Source: Ventricola sp036297385 (lineage in GTDB: Bacteria; Bacillota; Clostridia; Christensenellales; Aristaeellaceae). From it: a stretch of 50,489 nt of DNA. Location of the stretch: NCBI GenBank assembly GCA_036297385.1, contig JAXJLD010000096.1, positions 1 to 50,489 of the forward strand. The letters are read 5' to 3'. Shown one piece after another: positions 7,138-14,782 of this stretch. Under the pieces are notes generated by a model that worked only from the letters and a program-made list of their open reading frames with translations, did no database searches and was not told the origin of the DNA. A program made the translations under genes and the position numbers. Numbering within the stretch: position 1 is the stretch's first letter; every line of letters begins with the position of its first letter.

Positions 7138-7673
7138 GAAAAAAACTGGTTTACATCTGCTCCCCGTGCCGCGGGGACATTGAGAAGAACATAGAAAAAG
7201 CCCAGCGCTACTGTCGCGAAGCCGTCGAGCTCCGGGACGACGTGATCCCGATCGCGCCTCATGTATATTTTACCCAGTTTCTTGACGACACCAAGCAGGA
7301 GGAACGCGCCGCTGGCATGGACATGGGCCTCTCACTTCTGGCCATGTGTGACGAGCTCTGGGTTTACGGTATCGAGAATCCGAGCGAGGGCATGAGAAGC
7401 GAGATCGAATACGCAAAGCAGCACCAGATCCCGATCCGGGACGCTGCCGAGCTTTACAGAAACCGCGAAGCCGAAACACTTCCGATCGGTGACGCACTGA
7501 TCGTTCTCCCTTCTCACGTCGGGCACCTGAACGGCGTCGCCGCGATTGAATCCACCACCGTGCGGATCAATGGCGAAATGATCTTAGACCTTGCGATCGA
7601 GCTCAGACGACACCCCGGCCACGACATCACACTGGAGGCCGACAAAGGTGCAGACTCGGAGGTAGATCAATGA
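7134..7673 (+). CDS. DUF4406-like protein (nucleoside deoxyribosyltransferase-like fold)
   Basis: A 179-residue protein. Residues 1-105 have the pattern of phage proteins related to nucleoside 2-deoxyribosyltransferases: LVYICSPCRGDIEKN at the start, APHVYFTQFLDD, and MCDELWVYGIENPSEGMRSEI with a Gly-Met turn near the presumed pocket. The second half (about 120-179) is distinct and unrecognised. A role in nucleotide metabolism or base modification is only suggested by fold. Start and stop overlap both neighbours by 4 bases. Confidence 0.65.
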   Translation: MRKKLVYICSPCRGDIEKNIEKAQRYCREAVELRDDVIPIAPHVYFTQFLDDTKQEERAAGMDMGLSLLAMCDELWVYGIENPSEGMRSEIEYAKQHQIPIRDAAELYRNREAETLPIGDALIVLPSHVGHLNGVAAIESTTVRINGEMILDLAIELRRHPGHDITLEADKGADSEVDQ

Positions 7674-8278
7674 GCTGGGACACGGTTCCGGGAAGAAATG
7701 GCGAAGGCTACCCGGATCCGACAGCCAGCACCGCCCTTGCACGGGTGCAGCATAGCCAGAAAGGACTCCAGAGCAAGCGAGCCGGTGAACACTTCGAGAA
7801 TATGATCACCGCAAGCCTGAACTGGTATTGCGACAAGGGCGTGGCCTTCGTTGAAAAGACTCCGGAGCCCATGAAGCCACTCAGGAAGCCAGACCGACAG
7901 GGCCGTTTCCTTGCTTGCTACACCAAAGCCGGACAGCCGGACTTCAAGGGAACGCTCACCGGCGGCCGGGCCGTGGTATTTGAGGCGAAACACACCGACA
8001 GCGACAAGATCGACCAGAGCCGCCTCACCCATGAGCAGGTGGAAAGCCTGACGCTGCACCACAAGCTCGGCGCTGCTGCCTTCATCATGGTGAGCGTGGG
8101 GCTGGAAAACTTCTACCGGGTACCGTGGGAAGTATGGCGAGACATGAAACAGATCTACGGACGCAAGCACATGAAACTCGAAGATCTGGAACCGTACCGC
8201 GTGCAATATATCGCAGGGATCCTCAAACTGCTGGAAGGTGTGGAGATCGACTACGCCGAGGAAGGAGACACGCCATGA
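7670..8278 (+). CDS. recU: RecU-like Holliday junction resolvase
   Basis: A 202-residue nuclease of the RecU family. The core AGQPDFKGTLTGGRAVVFEAKHT contains the acidic and Lys residues (D, E, K) of the endonuclease fold, followed by RLTHEQVESLTLHHKLGAAAFIMVS and FYRVPWEVW, all typical. RecU cuts four-way junctions during recombination. It fits with the exonuclease, ERF and SSB upstream. The start overlaps the previous gene, and the stop overlaps the small Cys-rich gene by 4 bases. Confidence 0.9.
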   Translation: MSWDTVPGRNGEGYPDPTASTALARVQHSQKGLQSKRAGEHFENMITASLNWYCDKGVAFVEKTPEPMKPLRKPDRQGRFLACYTKAGQPDFKGTLTGGRAVVFEAKHTDSDKIDQSRLTHEQVESLTLHHKLGAAAFIMVSVGLENFYRVPWEVWRDMKQIYGRKHMKLEDLEPYRVQYIAGILKLLEGVEIDYAEEGDTP

Positions 8279-8502
8279 AATGCGAATACTGCGAGCTCCG
8301 CAGAGTCGGGCCTTTTGTAATTTCAAAAGCCTGCACCATGCTGAGCGGAAAGCTCATAAACAAACAGACGGGCGAACCGTTAAAAATTTGTATGCACCAC
8401 ATGGCCTCCCCGGATCCGTGTATGAACAACGGGAACGGCTGCGGGCTCTACAAATCACAGAAAGGAGATCAAGCCAATGAACGACGCACTGCTGAGCAGT
8501 AA
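8275..8502 (+). CDS. Small cysteine-rich hypothetical protein
   Basis: A 75-residue protein starting at the ATGA overlap with RecU. It contains CEYCELRRV at the N-terminus and further Cys/His residues (CTMLSG, CMHH, CMNNGNGCG), giving six Cys and two adjacent His that could bind zinc. Its C-terminus overlaps the start of the following methyltransferase by 26 bases. No family is recognised. Confidence 0.6.
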   Translation: MKCEYCELRRVGPFVISKACTMLSGKLINKQTGEPLKICMHHMASPDPCMNNGNGCGLYKSQKGDQANERRTAEQ

Positions 8503-8953
8503 AAACATGTGCTGGTGCACTCCGCCGGATTTTTTCGCGGAACTGGATCGCGAGTTTCATTTTGAACTAGATCCGGCCAGCACCGACAAAAGCGCCAAGT
8601 GCGCGAAACACTTCACGCCGGACGACGACGGCCTAAAGCAAGACTGGGGGGGGTATCGCGTGTTCTGCAATCCGCCATACGGCCGAGCGATCGCAGACTG
8701 GGTACGCAAAGGCTACGAAGAAAGCCGGAAGCCCGGCACCACCGTGGTTATGCTCATTCCTTCGCGGACTGACACGGCATATTTTCACGACTGGATCTTC
8801 GGCAAGGCCAGCGAGGTGAGATTCCTCCGCGGCCGCCTGAAATTCACCGACGAGGACGGAAACGGCGAGGACGCAGCTCCGTTTCCTTCTGCCGTCATAG
8901 TGTGGCGGAGTCCGGAAAGCACCGGACGCGAGTTTGCCACATGGCACATATAA
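8477..8953 (+). CDS. dam: Phage DNA N6-adenine methyltransferase (Dam-like)
   Basis: A 158-residue protein of the phage N-6-adenine methyltransferase family (PF05869). It begins WCTPPDFFAELDREF...LDPAS, has the catalytic CNPPYGR motif near residue 64, and MLIPSRTDTAYFHDW and RGRLKF further on. Family members methylate adenine, often in GATC. The prophage is strikingly rich in GGATCC/GATC, which fits a GATC target (inference). GGAG lies before ATG 8477. Confidence 0.9.
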   Translation: MNDALLSSKNMCWCTPPDFFAELDREFHFELDPASTDKSAKCAKHFTPDDDGLKQDWGGYRVFCNPPYGRAIADWVRKGYEESRKPGTTVVMLIPSRTDTAYFHDWIFGKASEVRFLRGRLKFTDEDGNGEDAAPFPSAVIVWRSPESTGREFATWHI

Positions 8954-9007
8954 AAGAACCAGAGCCAGCGGGGCCACTGCTCCGCCGGTTCAGATAAGGA
9001 GGAAACC

Positions 9008-9295
9008 ATGAACGGGATTACTAAACAGACACGCCGCCAAAGTTACGACGGCATACGAACACGCAGCGGCGAGCGTTGCAAGCTAATACTGGAAACCCTC
9101 GGAAATCGGTCAATGACCGTGGAAGAAATCACCGACGAGCTGGTGGCTGCTGGCCACCTGAAATACTACGACCGCAACTTCGTGGCGCCGAGACTCACAG
9201 AGCTGAAAGGCGCCGGAGTTCTGGAAGTCGTCGGAAAGAAACCGAGCAAAAGAACCGGAAAAAATACAGCCGTATGGGCTGCGGTAAGGAGGTAA
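9008..9295 (+). CDS. Winged-helix DNA-binding protein
   Basis: A 95-residue basic protein. About residues 20-90 look like a winged helix: CKLILETLGNRSMTVEEITDEL, then a recognition-helix-like FVAPRLTELKGAGVLEVVG and a basic wing KKPSKRTGKNTAVW. This resembles small phage HTH proteins that control or help replication. AAGGAGG precedes the ATG by 7 bases. The specific role is unknown. Confidence 0.65.
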   Translation: MNGITKQTRRQSYDGIRTRSGERCKLILETLGNRSMTVEEITDELVAAGHLKYYDRNFVAPRLTELKGAGVLEVVGKKPSKRTGKNTAVWAAVRR

Positions 9296-9299
9296 GCAC

Positions 9300-9902
9300 A
9301 TGAAAAAGCAGAAAGTACAGGCAAAGATCAACCTCGAAGCTCTCGCAGGCGGAGCCTTCGCCGAGAAACTCAACGAGGCGCTCATGCAGGTGGCTGAAAA
9401 TATTCAGAATCCGAACACAGAAGCAACCACTAAGCGCCAGATCACGGTAAATATTAAATTTACGCCGAACAAAACCCGCCAAATGGTAGGAACCCAGATT
9501 GCTGTCACGACCAAGCTCGCAGCTACCGAAGCAATCGACACGCAAATGGTGATGGGCGTCAATATGAGAACCGGCCAGATCGAGATCGCCGAATACGACG
9601 GGCAGATCCGTGGACAGATGGATCTCTCCGACTTCACGGACGCCGATCAGGATCAGGAATCAGAGGAAACACAAGCTGCAGCTCCTACACCGGGACAGAA
9701 TCCGACCGGCAAGCCTCTGGATCTTAAAAACAGGGGAAAACAGGCACCTGCTGCCGCTACTGAATTAGTTCCGGGCCGTGACTACGATCCGGACACCGGC
9801 GAGGTATACGAAACCGCCGGACAGCCTACGGACGACCGCCAGACAACCGGCGGACGCAATAACATGAAGGTGGTAAAAATCGCACCAGCAAAAGAAGCAT
9901 AA
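9300..9902 (+). CDS. Conserved phage protein (family often annotated replication terminator)
   Basis: A 200-residue protein. The N-terminal part (INLEALAGGAFAEKLNEAL...ENIQNPNTEATTKRQITVNIKF) resembles a Firmicutes phage family that databases often name replication terminator protein, without firm functional proof that I know of. The second half is a low-complexity Gln/Pro/Asp-rich tail, and its coding DNA near 9830 holds a loose copy of the repeat at 4126 and 4571. It sits between the wHTH gene and a large unknown gene. Function unknown. Confidence 0.6.
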   Translation: MKKQKVQAKINLEALAGGAFAEKLNEALMQVAENIQNPNTEATTKRQITVNIKFTPNKTRQMVGTQIAVTTKLAATEAIDTQMVMGVNMRTGQIEIAEYDGQIRGQMDLSDFTDADQDQESEETQAAAPTPGQNPTGKPLDLKNRGKQAPAAATELVPGRDYDPDTGEVYETAGQPTDDRQTTGGRNNMKVVKIAPAKEA

Positions 9903-9915
9903 GGAGGTCAAGAAA

Positions 9916-10659
9916 ATGGAAGGAATCAAAGAAGCAATCGCATATATCACAGGGCTGGCCGTAAAGGCTGAGAAGCCAGAAACAATCGAGATCAACGGCC
10001 GGACATACTGCACGAAGGATCTCAGACGCTACGACGCAGCCGACAAGGCCGAGCCGATCAAAGCGACCACTCTCACCTCTCTGGTGGACTATATCAAGGA
10101 AAGCCGCGAGGAACTCCGCGACAGAATGATCATTCAGGTGGTAAGCGCCACAAAGGTGCTGCTCTACTCCGGGCTGCTGGCCGAGCGTGACCGTGAGACT
10201 CTGTTCGAGGTCAACGCCCTGCTGCCGCAGTTTGAATACGGCCGCGAATATGATCAGGAGAGCTTCCTCGTGGCCATGCAGTCATGCTTCCAGAAAACAG
10301 ACGACCGCGAAGCCGTCACCATTATGGCGAGCAATATCGTGAACACACAGCAGGGAACCTTCTCAGACGACGGCGTAAGTCAACAGGCAATCATCAAAAC
10401 CGGAGTAACCACGAAGGACGCCGCCTTCGTTCCTAATCCGGTGAGCCTGATCCCGTACCGCACATTTTTGGAAGTTCCGCAGCCCGCGAGTGACTTCGTG
10501 TTCAGAATCAGCGAGGGACGCGGCGGAGCCCCTGCCTTCAAGCTGGTGGCTGCTGACGGTGGCCTCTGGAAGTCTCAGGCGGTGGACAACGTGAAGAACT
10601 ACCTCGTCAAAGCACTGGCAGATGTTCCGGATCGCAAGAAAATCACGATCATTGCATAA
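9916..10659 (+). CDS. Conserved phage hypothetical protein (YfdQ/DUF2303-like?)
   Basis: A 247-residue acidic protein with TLTSLVDYIKESREEL, LLPQFEYGREYDQESF, SQQAIIKTGVTTKD and LIPYRTFLEVPQPASDFVFR. These blocks recur in a conserved protein of siphoviruses and myoviruses of Firmicutes, encoded near replication genes; a link to the YfdQ/DUF2303 family is possible but not secure. No catalytic motif is visible. AAGGAGGTC precedes the ATG. Confidence 0.6.
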   Translation: MEGIKEAIAYITGLAVKAEKPETIEINGRTYCTKDLRRYDAADKAEPIKATTLTSLVDYIKESREELRDRMIIQVVSATKVLLYSGLLAERDRETLFEVNALLPQFEYGREYDQESFLVAMQSCFQKTDDREAVTIMASNIVNTQQGTFSDDGVSQQAIIKTGVTTKDAAFVPNPVSLIPYRTFLEVPQPASDFVFRISEGRGGAPAFKLVAADGGLWKSQAVDNVKNYLVKALADVPDRKKITIIA

Positions 10660-10662
10660 TGT

Positions 10663-10711
10663 GGCCGACATAAATGTCGGGAACATACCGGGAGGGCCAA
10701 GCTCTCCCGGC
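10663..10711 (+). other. Two intergenic hairpins
   Basis: Between the preceding gene and the small membrane protein lie two inverted repeats: CCGACAT-AA-ATGTCGG (about 10664-10680) and CCGGGAG/CTCCCGG (about 10689-10711). Neither has a following T-run, so they look more like RNA processing or stabilising structures, or operators, than terminators. Confidence 0.4.
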
Positions 10712-10732
10712 AAACCAAAGGAGGACAAGAAC

Positions 10733-10882
10733 ATGCTGATCATAAACATAGTGCTGGCCCTCGTGGCTGCTCTCCTGCTTTTTGGAGTTATCGGAGAAAA
10801 GGACGGGCTCAGACAGCAGAACATCACGATTGCCTTCGTGGCCGTGATCGTGCTCATTATCGCATTAAATAGATTTTTCTAA
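10733..10882 (+). CDS. Small membrane protein, two transmembrane helices
   Basis: A 49-residue protein. AAAGGAGGACAAGAAC places the ATG at 10733; an upstream in-frame TTG would run through the hairpins and lacks a ribosome site. It is almost entirely two hydrophobic segments (IINIVLALVAALLLFGVI and ITIAFVAVIVLIIAL) joined by a charged turn (GEKDGLRQQN). A tiny inner-membrane protein in an early operon could be a superinfection-exclusion or host-interaction factor; no direct evidence. Confidence 0.65.
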   Translation: MLIINIVLALVAALLLFGVIGEKDGLRQQNITIAFVAVIVLIIALNRFF

Positions 10883-10895
10883 GGAGGACAAAACC

Positions 10896-11504
10896 ATGGA
10901 ATATAAACCGAAAGTAATCACCGGAAAAGTAAACGGCACCGGCTGGCCGATCGACGGCCATGTGCTCTGGTTCTCACAGTGGGACTACGACAACCGCGAG
11001 AGCTGGCACCTCTACGGCTGGGAGGACTCAGAGGACGAAGCAGTCATGCAGACCGTATTCCAGACCGAAACCGAGGCGGGCCTCTGCCCGTTCGATACTC
11101 TGGAGAAGTTCGCAGAGAACTGGAAAGCGAAGAAATGGGAGCCGCAGGGCTCGTTCTGCCTGCCGCTGGACAAGGTGGAAGTGCTGGAGGTAAAGCAGGA
11201 AGAAAGCACCAACAGCACCCGCGAACAGCTCCGGGCTCACGGCTTCGACCTGACACCGAGAAAACAGACCGACCGGGGCGGGATCCTCTGCCTCCCGCTG
11301 GACAAGAACCTGAACGGCGACGTGCAGGCCAAGCACCCGGACTGGGATCCCGTCGAGTGCCCGACATGCGGCCGGAAATGCTGGAAACACCCGGAAGCCG
11401 ACCGACTCGCCAAGGAACAGGGCGCGAAAATGCTCTGTACTGAGTGCGCGATCAAGGCCGGGCTTTTGTCACCGTTCCGAAAGGATGGTCCAAACCGCGC
11501 GTAG
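10896..11504 (+). CDS. Hypothetical protein with C-terminal zinc ribbon
   Basis: A 202-residue protein. The N-terminal 95 residues are rich in aromatic and acidic residues (HVLWFSQWDYDNRESWHLYG). The C-terminal region has CPTCGRKCW at about 154-162 and CTEC about 25 residues later, a likely zinc site. A repeated CLPLDK hexapeptide occurs twice, about 40 residues apart, suggesting an internal duplication. AAGGAGG precedes the ATG. Function unknown. Confidence 0.6.
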   Translation: MEYKPKVITGKVNGTGWPIDGHVLWFSQWDYDNRESWHLYGWEDSEDEAVMQTVFQTETEAGLCPFDTLEKFAENWKAKKWEPQGSFCLPLDKVEVLEVKQEESTNSTREQLRAHGFDLTPRKQTDRGGILCLPLDKNLNGDVQAKHPDWDPVECPTCGRKCWKHPEADRLAKEQGAKMLCTECAIKAGLLSPFRKDGPNRA

Positions 11505-11520
11505 CGAAGGAGGGCAAAGC

Positions 11521-11883
11521 GTGAAAGAAGAAAATAACACAGAGGGGCTCTACTTTCTCAAAATAGACGCGAGGCGCTACTTCCCCGGCGGAAATATACC
11601 GGGGGACGTGCTGGAGGCACTCCAGTGTAGGCGATACGCCGAAGCGCTGGCCTTCTATCTGGAGCGTGACCTCAACGACATAGAAAAACAAGCTCACAGG
11701 CTGGCGGAAAGCACCACACTGAGCTACTCGGAAGCACTCTACAAGATCGGCGGTGATATGCTGCGGGGCAATCCGGAAAAACCGGCCCCGCTCTACCACT
11801 GGCCGATCAGGCGAGAACCGGTGCGACCGAACCGCGCAGCAAGACGAGCAGCCAAAAGAAAAGGAGGACGAAATGGACGATAA
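11521..11883 (+). CDS. Hypothetical protein
   Basis: A 120-residue protein. GAAGGAGGGCAAAGC directly before GTG 11521 makes this the preferred start over an in-frame ATG at 11485, which overlaps the preceding gene and has no ribosome site. The sequence shows GLYFLKIDARRYFPGGNIPG, a helical middle, and a strongly basic tail (RPNRAARRAAKRKGGRNGR) that could bind nucleic acid. It overlaps the next gene by 11 bases. Not recognised. Confidence 0.55.
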   Translation: MKEENNTEGLYFLKIDARRYFPGGNIPGDVLEALQCRRYAEALAFYLERDLNDIEKQAHRLAESTTLSYSEALYKIGGDMLRGNPEKPAPLYHWPIRREPVRPNRAARRAAKRKGGRNGR

Positions 11884-12436
11884 CAAGAACAAGCCTATGG
11901 GCTGGCCGATACTCTACACACTGGCAACACTCGCAGGCGTAGCCGTGCTGGCAATCCTGAAAGCCTGCGGAGTTATTTCAATGAGCTGGCCGGTGGTGAT
12001 CGCCGGGCTCGTGTGGGTACCCACCGCCCTGCTGCTGATCACTCTCTGGGTGGCCACTCTCCTGATCTGGATCGGACGAACCGGGAAAAAGATCAGGGAA
12101 TACAATCGCAGGAGAAAGATCTCCCGCACTCTGGACGAATCCATGATAGGGCTCACGCTGAACAGCGTCGGCCCCATTTATGGTATTAAAAGAAATAAAG
12201 GCGAAAGCAACACCGACTACGAGAAAAGGATCCGCGAGACGGTGGGCCTCTCCCCTCGCAGCCTGCCGAAATACGAAACCATGGAACAGCTCACCCTCTC
12301 CAATGTGGGCCCGATCTATGGCGTCGTCAAGAAACAGGACGAGAGCTGGAAACACTACCGCCGCAGAATCCTGAAAGCAGCCCGCACTCTGGACACCGTA
12401 AACGTACAGAACGCGCCGAAGCTGCGGAAGGAGTAG
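11873..12436 (+). CDS. Membrane protein with duplicated VGPIYG motif
   Basis: A 187-residue protein; AAGGAGGACGAA places the ATG at 11873. Two membrane segments (about 13-31 and 37-60) are followed by a cytosolic tail that contains the same module twice: LTLNSVGPIYGIKRNKGES near 95 and LTLSNVGPIYGVVKKQDES near 143, each followed by Y..RI. This tandem duplication is clear. Function unknown; a membrane-tethered protein made early could bind two copies of a partner. Confidence 0.6.
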   Translation: MDDNKNKPMGWPILYTLATLAGVAVLAILKACGVISMSWPVVIAGLVWVPTALLLITLWVATLLIWIGRTGKKIREYNRRRKISRTLDESMIGLTLNSVGPIYGIKRNKGESNTDYEKRIRETVGLSPRSLPKYETMEQLTLSNVGPIYGVVKKQDESWKHYRRRILKAARTLDTVNVQNAPKLRKE

Positions 12437-12439
12437 CCA

Positions 12440-12583
12440 ATGCCAGAAATATGCGAAAAATGCTGGAACACCGGCTGCAAAGAAAACGAAATCCTCAGAG
12501 CGTCAAAGCTGGAGATCTGCCGCGCCTTCGAGTGTGGACTCATTCCAGCAGACGCCGGGGAACATGTAAGGGAGGACGAATAA
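12440..12583 (+). CDS. Small cysteine-containing protein
   Basis: A 47-residue protein: ATG at 12440, just after a GGAG overlapping the previous stop, and TAA directly abutting the next ATG. It has ICEKCWNTGCKEN and later ICRAFECG, giving five Cys, so a metal site or disulfide pair is possible. The tight packing between two operon genes supports that it is translated. Not recognised. Confidence 0.55.
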   Translation: MPEICEKCWNTGCKENEILRASKLEICRAFECGLIPADAGEHVREDE

Positions 12584-13921
12584 ATGGACTACAAAACAGA
12601 AGCACAGCCAAAGGCAACCGCCGGAGGGGTACCGGTATTCTGCGCCCATGACGCGATCGTGGCCATTGAGAAACTGATCCCCAACCCGAAGAACCCGAAC
12701 ACACACCCGGACGCACAGATCCAAGCGCTCGGCCGCATTATCCGCCAGACCGGGTGGAGGGCGCCGATCACAGTGTCGAAGCGCTCCGGCTTCATAGTAA
12801 AAGGCCACGGCCGCCTCGCTGCCGCCAAGCTCGAAGGACTCACCGAAGTGCCGGTGGACTATCAGAACTACACGAACGAGGCCGAGGAATACGCCGATCT
12901 GGTGGCTGACAACCGGATCGCAGAGCTGGCAGAGATCGACAACAAGCTGCTGGCCGACATTTTCGCCGACATTGACACCGGCGAGATCCCCATGGAGCTG
13001 ACCGGCTACACCGACAAGGAAGTGGAAAGCCTCGTCACCGGACTGGCCGAAGCCCTGCACAATGACCTCACAGAGCCGGACGAGATCCCGGACGCTCCAG
13101 AAGGCGACGGAATGATTACCCAGAAGGGCGACCTCTGGATCCTCGGACGCCACCGCGTTGTTTGCGGCAACTCCACGAACGAGGACGCCATGCGTCTGCT
13201 GCTGGATGGGAAGCACCCGGAGATCCTTCTCACAGATCCGCCGTACTGCTCCGGAGGTTTTCAGGAGTCCGGGAAGTCCGTCGGAAGTATCGGAACAAAA
13301 CAGTCCGACGGCAACGGCGGGCAGAAAACACCGACGATCAGCTCGGACAACCTCAGCACCAGAGGCTACCAAACACTGATGAGGGCCGTCCTCTCTGCTA
13401 CCGACATAAAGGTGGCCTACATCTTCACAGACTGGAGAATGTGGCTCTATTTGTGGGATCTGGTGGAGGCTTCGGGCCTTGCGATCCGGAATATGATCGT
13501 CTGGAATAAGAAAACACCGGGAATGGGTAACGGCTGGAGAGCTCAGCACGAGCTCGTCATGTTCGCCCACAGAACAAAGCCAGCGTGGGACAACCACAAG
13601 GGCTACGGGAATGTGATCGAAGCCACCCGCTCCGGGAATGAGCTCCACCCGACACAAAAGCCGGTGGAGATACTGGAGAAGCTGCTGGACAATACTCAGT
13701 GGGCCGAGGGCGTCCTCGACACATTCGGAGGATCTGGCACGACTCTGATCGCTGCGGAAAGCGTCGGGCAGCCTGCCTATGTCATGGAAATGGAGCCTGC
13801 ATTTGTGGACGTGATCGTAAAGCGCTACATAAAGACAACCGGCAAGACGACCGGGATCCGACTGTTCAGGAAGGGCAAAGAGCTGGGCCGCGAGCACTTC
13901 GAGAGAATGTTCACGGAATAA
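12584..13921 (+). CDS. ParB-domain DNA methyltransferase fusion
   Basis: A 445-residue protein. Residues about 25-110 form a ParB/Srx-like nuclease domain (KGHGRLAAAKLEG, VADNRIAEL). Residues about 175-430 form a DNA methyltransferase: TDPPY near 217 (catalytic motif of N6-adenine or N4-cytosine enzymes), HPTQKP near 352 and DTFGGSGTTLIAAE near 375 (AdoMet pocket). This fusion is frequent in phages and mobile elements. It probably modifies phage DNA to evade restriction. It is the third methyltransferase in this operon. Confidence 0.9.
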   Translation: MDYKTEAQPKATAGGVPVFCAHDAIVAIEKLIPNPKNPNTHPDAQIQALGRIIRQTGWRAPITVSKRSGFIVKGHGRLAAAKLEGLTEVPVDYQNYTNEAEEYADLVADNRIAELAEIDNKLLADIFADIDTGEIPMELTGYTDKEVESLVTGLAEALHNDLTEPDEIPDAPEGDGMITQKGDLWILGRHRVVCGNSTNEDAMRLLLDGKHPEILLTDPPYCSGGFQESGKSVGSIGTKQSDGNGGQKTPTISSDNLSTRGYQTLMRAVLSATDIKVAYIFTDWRMWLYLWDLVEASGLAIRNMIVWNKKTPGMGNGWRAQHELVMFAHRTKPAWDNHKGYGNVIEATRSGNELHPTQKPVEILEKLLDNTQWAEGVLDTFGGSGTTLIAAESVGQPAYVMEMEPAFVDVIVKRYIKTTGKTTGIRLFRKGKELGREHFERMFTE

Positions 13922-13944
13922 GCCAGCGAAAGGAGGTGGAACCC

Positions 13945-14448
13945 ATGCACCAGAACAGTGAGGCAAAACAGCCAAAGGAAACCGACGAGATCAAGAAAAA
14001 GCTGGAAAGCTACGCAGCACTCCACCGCAGGATCGACAACCAGATCGAACGGCTGGAGAATCTGGAGGCCGTCATGGGCTCCATATCCTCGCCGAGCTTC
14101 GACGGAATATCCGGAGGCGGTGGCGACGGAACCAGCAAACAGGAATGGCAAGTGATCCAGAAGGTAACACTGGAGGAAACGATCCGCCGCATGATCACAG
14201 ACGAGGATCGGGAACGCAACGAACTGGAGGCCCTGATCTCCGAAATGGAAAAGCCAGACGAGCAGACCGTGTTAGAAATGCACTACTTCGACGCAGCGAA
14301 CTGGTGGACAGTATGTGCCGCCCTTCACGGTAGCCGGGAGGACTACGACGAACACGAGCAGCGCTACCTCAAAAGAACATTCAAGCTGCACGGCTCGGCG
14401 CTTCAATCGCTGGCCAAAATATACAGAGCAAAACAAGAACAGGGATAA
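13945..14448 (+). CDS. Phage late-gene regulator, sigma-like (ArpU/DUF1492-type)
   Basis: A 167-residue protein; AAAGGAGGTGGAACCC places the ATG at 13945. The N-terminus is helical (coiled coil at about 15-50), then a Gly/Ser linker, then ISEMEKPDEQTVLEMHYFDAANWWTV followed by YLKRTFKLHGSALQSLAK, which fits a sigma region 4-like HTH as in DUF1492/ArpU regulators. Such genes close early operons and switch on packaging and structural genes. Position fits: a terminator, repeats and the packaging module follow. Confidence 0.75.
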   Translation: MHQNSEAKQPKETDEIKKKLESYAALHRRIDNQIERLENLEAVMGSISSPSFDGISGGGGDGTSKQEWQVIQKVTLEETIRRMITDEDRERNELEALISEMEKPDEQTVLEMHYFDAANWWTVCAALHGSREDYDEHEQRYLKRTFKLHGSALQSLAKIYRAKQEQG

Positions 14449-14452
14449 CAAC

Positions 14453-14493
14453 GCCCGCCAGAAGCCACAGGAAGGCCGACGGCGGGCTTTTTT
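14453..14493 (+). terminator. Rho-independent terminator of the early operon
   Basis: GCCCGCC (14453-14459) pairs with GGCGGGC (14481-14487), followed directly by TTTTTT. It lies 4 bases after the regulator stop codon. Confidence 0.85.
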
Positions 14494-14560
14494 GTGTGCC
14501 AGAAGAAATACGCACACACTCAGGAGAAAGCCGCAGACGGAGCACTCACGAGCACACAGG

Positions 14561-14600
14561 GGGATAAAAAGGGACAAAAAGGGATAAAAGGGGATAAACC
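14561..14600 (+). repeat. Four 10-bp tandem repeats with phased A-tracts
   Basis: Four consecutive 10-mers GGGATAAAAA, GGGACAAAAA, GGGATAAAAG and GGGATAAACC fill 14561-14600 with no gap. A-runs spaced by 10 bp lie on one DNA face and should bend the helix. They sit between the early terminator and a second terminator. Candidate roles: a binding array for the upstream sigma-like regulator, or a packaging or recombination site. Confidence 0.7.
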
Positions 14601-14624
14601 ACCGTGCTACTCTGTATAACAGCG

Positions 14625-14664
14625 AAAACCGTCCGGGGACATGATAAAGATCCGGGCGGTTTTT
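14625..14664 (+). terminator. Second terminator-like hairpin
   Basis: A 12-bp stem AAAACCGTCCGG (14625-14636) with CCGGGCGGTTTT (14652-14663), one G-T pair and a 15-base loop. The 3' arm ends in TTTTT, so it can terminate rightward transcription; the A-run on the left arm could act the same way leftward. It insulates the gene at 14783 from the early operon. Confidence 0.75.
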
Positions 14665-14722
14665 CCTATGCGCCTACCCTCAGAAAAGAACTGGGAGGGG
14701 TGCAAATTTTCCGGACGGAGGA

Positions 14723-14752
14723 TTGATAAGCGCCACCGCTCCGTTGTATAAT
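14723..14752 (+). promoter_or_regulatory. Sigma-A-type promoter for the 14783 gene
   Basis: TTGATA (14723-14728), an 18-base spacer and TATAAT (14747-14752) lie about 30 bases before the next start codon. With two terminators upstream, this is likely the gene's own promoter, active in the lysogen. Confidence 0.75.
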
Positions 14753-14782
14753 ATCCCAAAGATGACTAAGGAGGCTCATGTA

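Noticed and set aside
12503..13975. 490-codon minus-strand frame opposite the ParB-methyltransferase
   Set aside because: Shadow frame; the plus strand has clear ParB and methyltransferase motifs.
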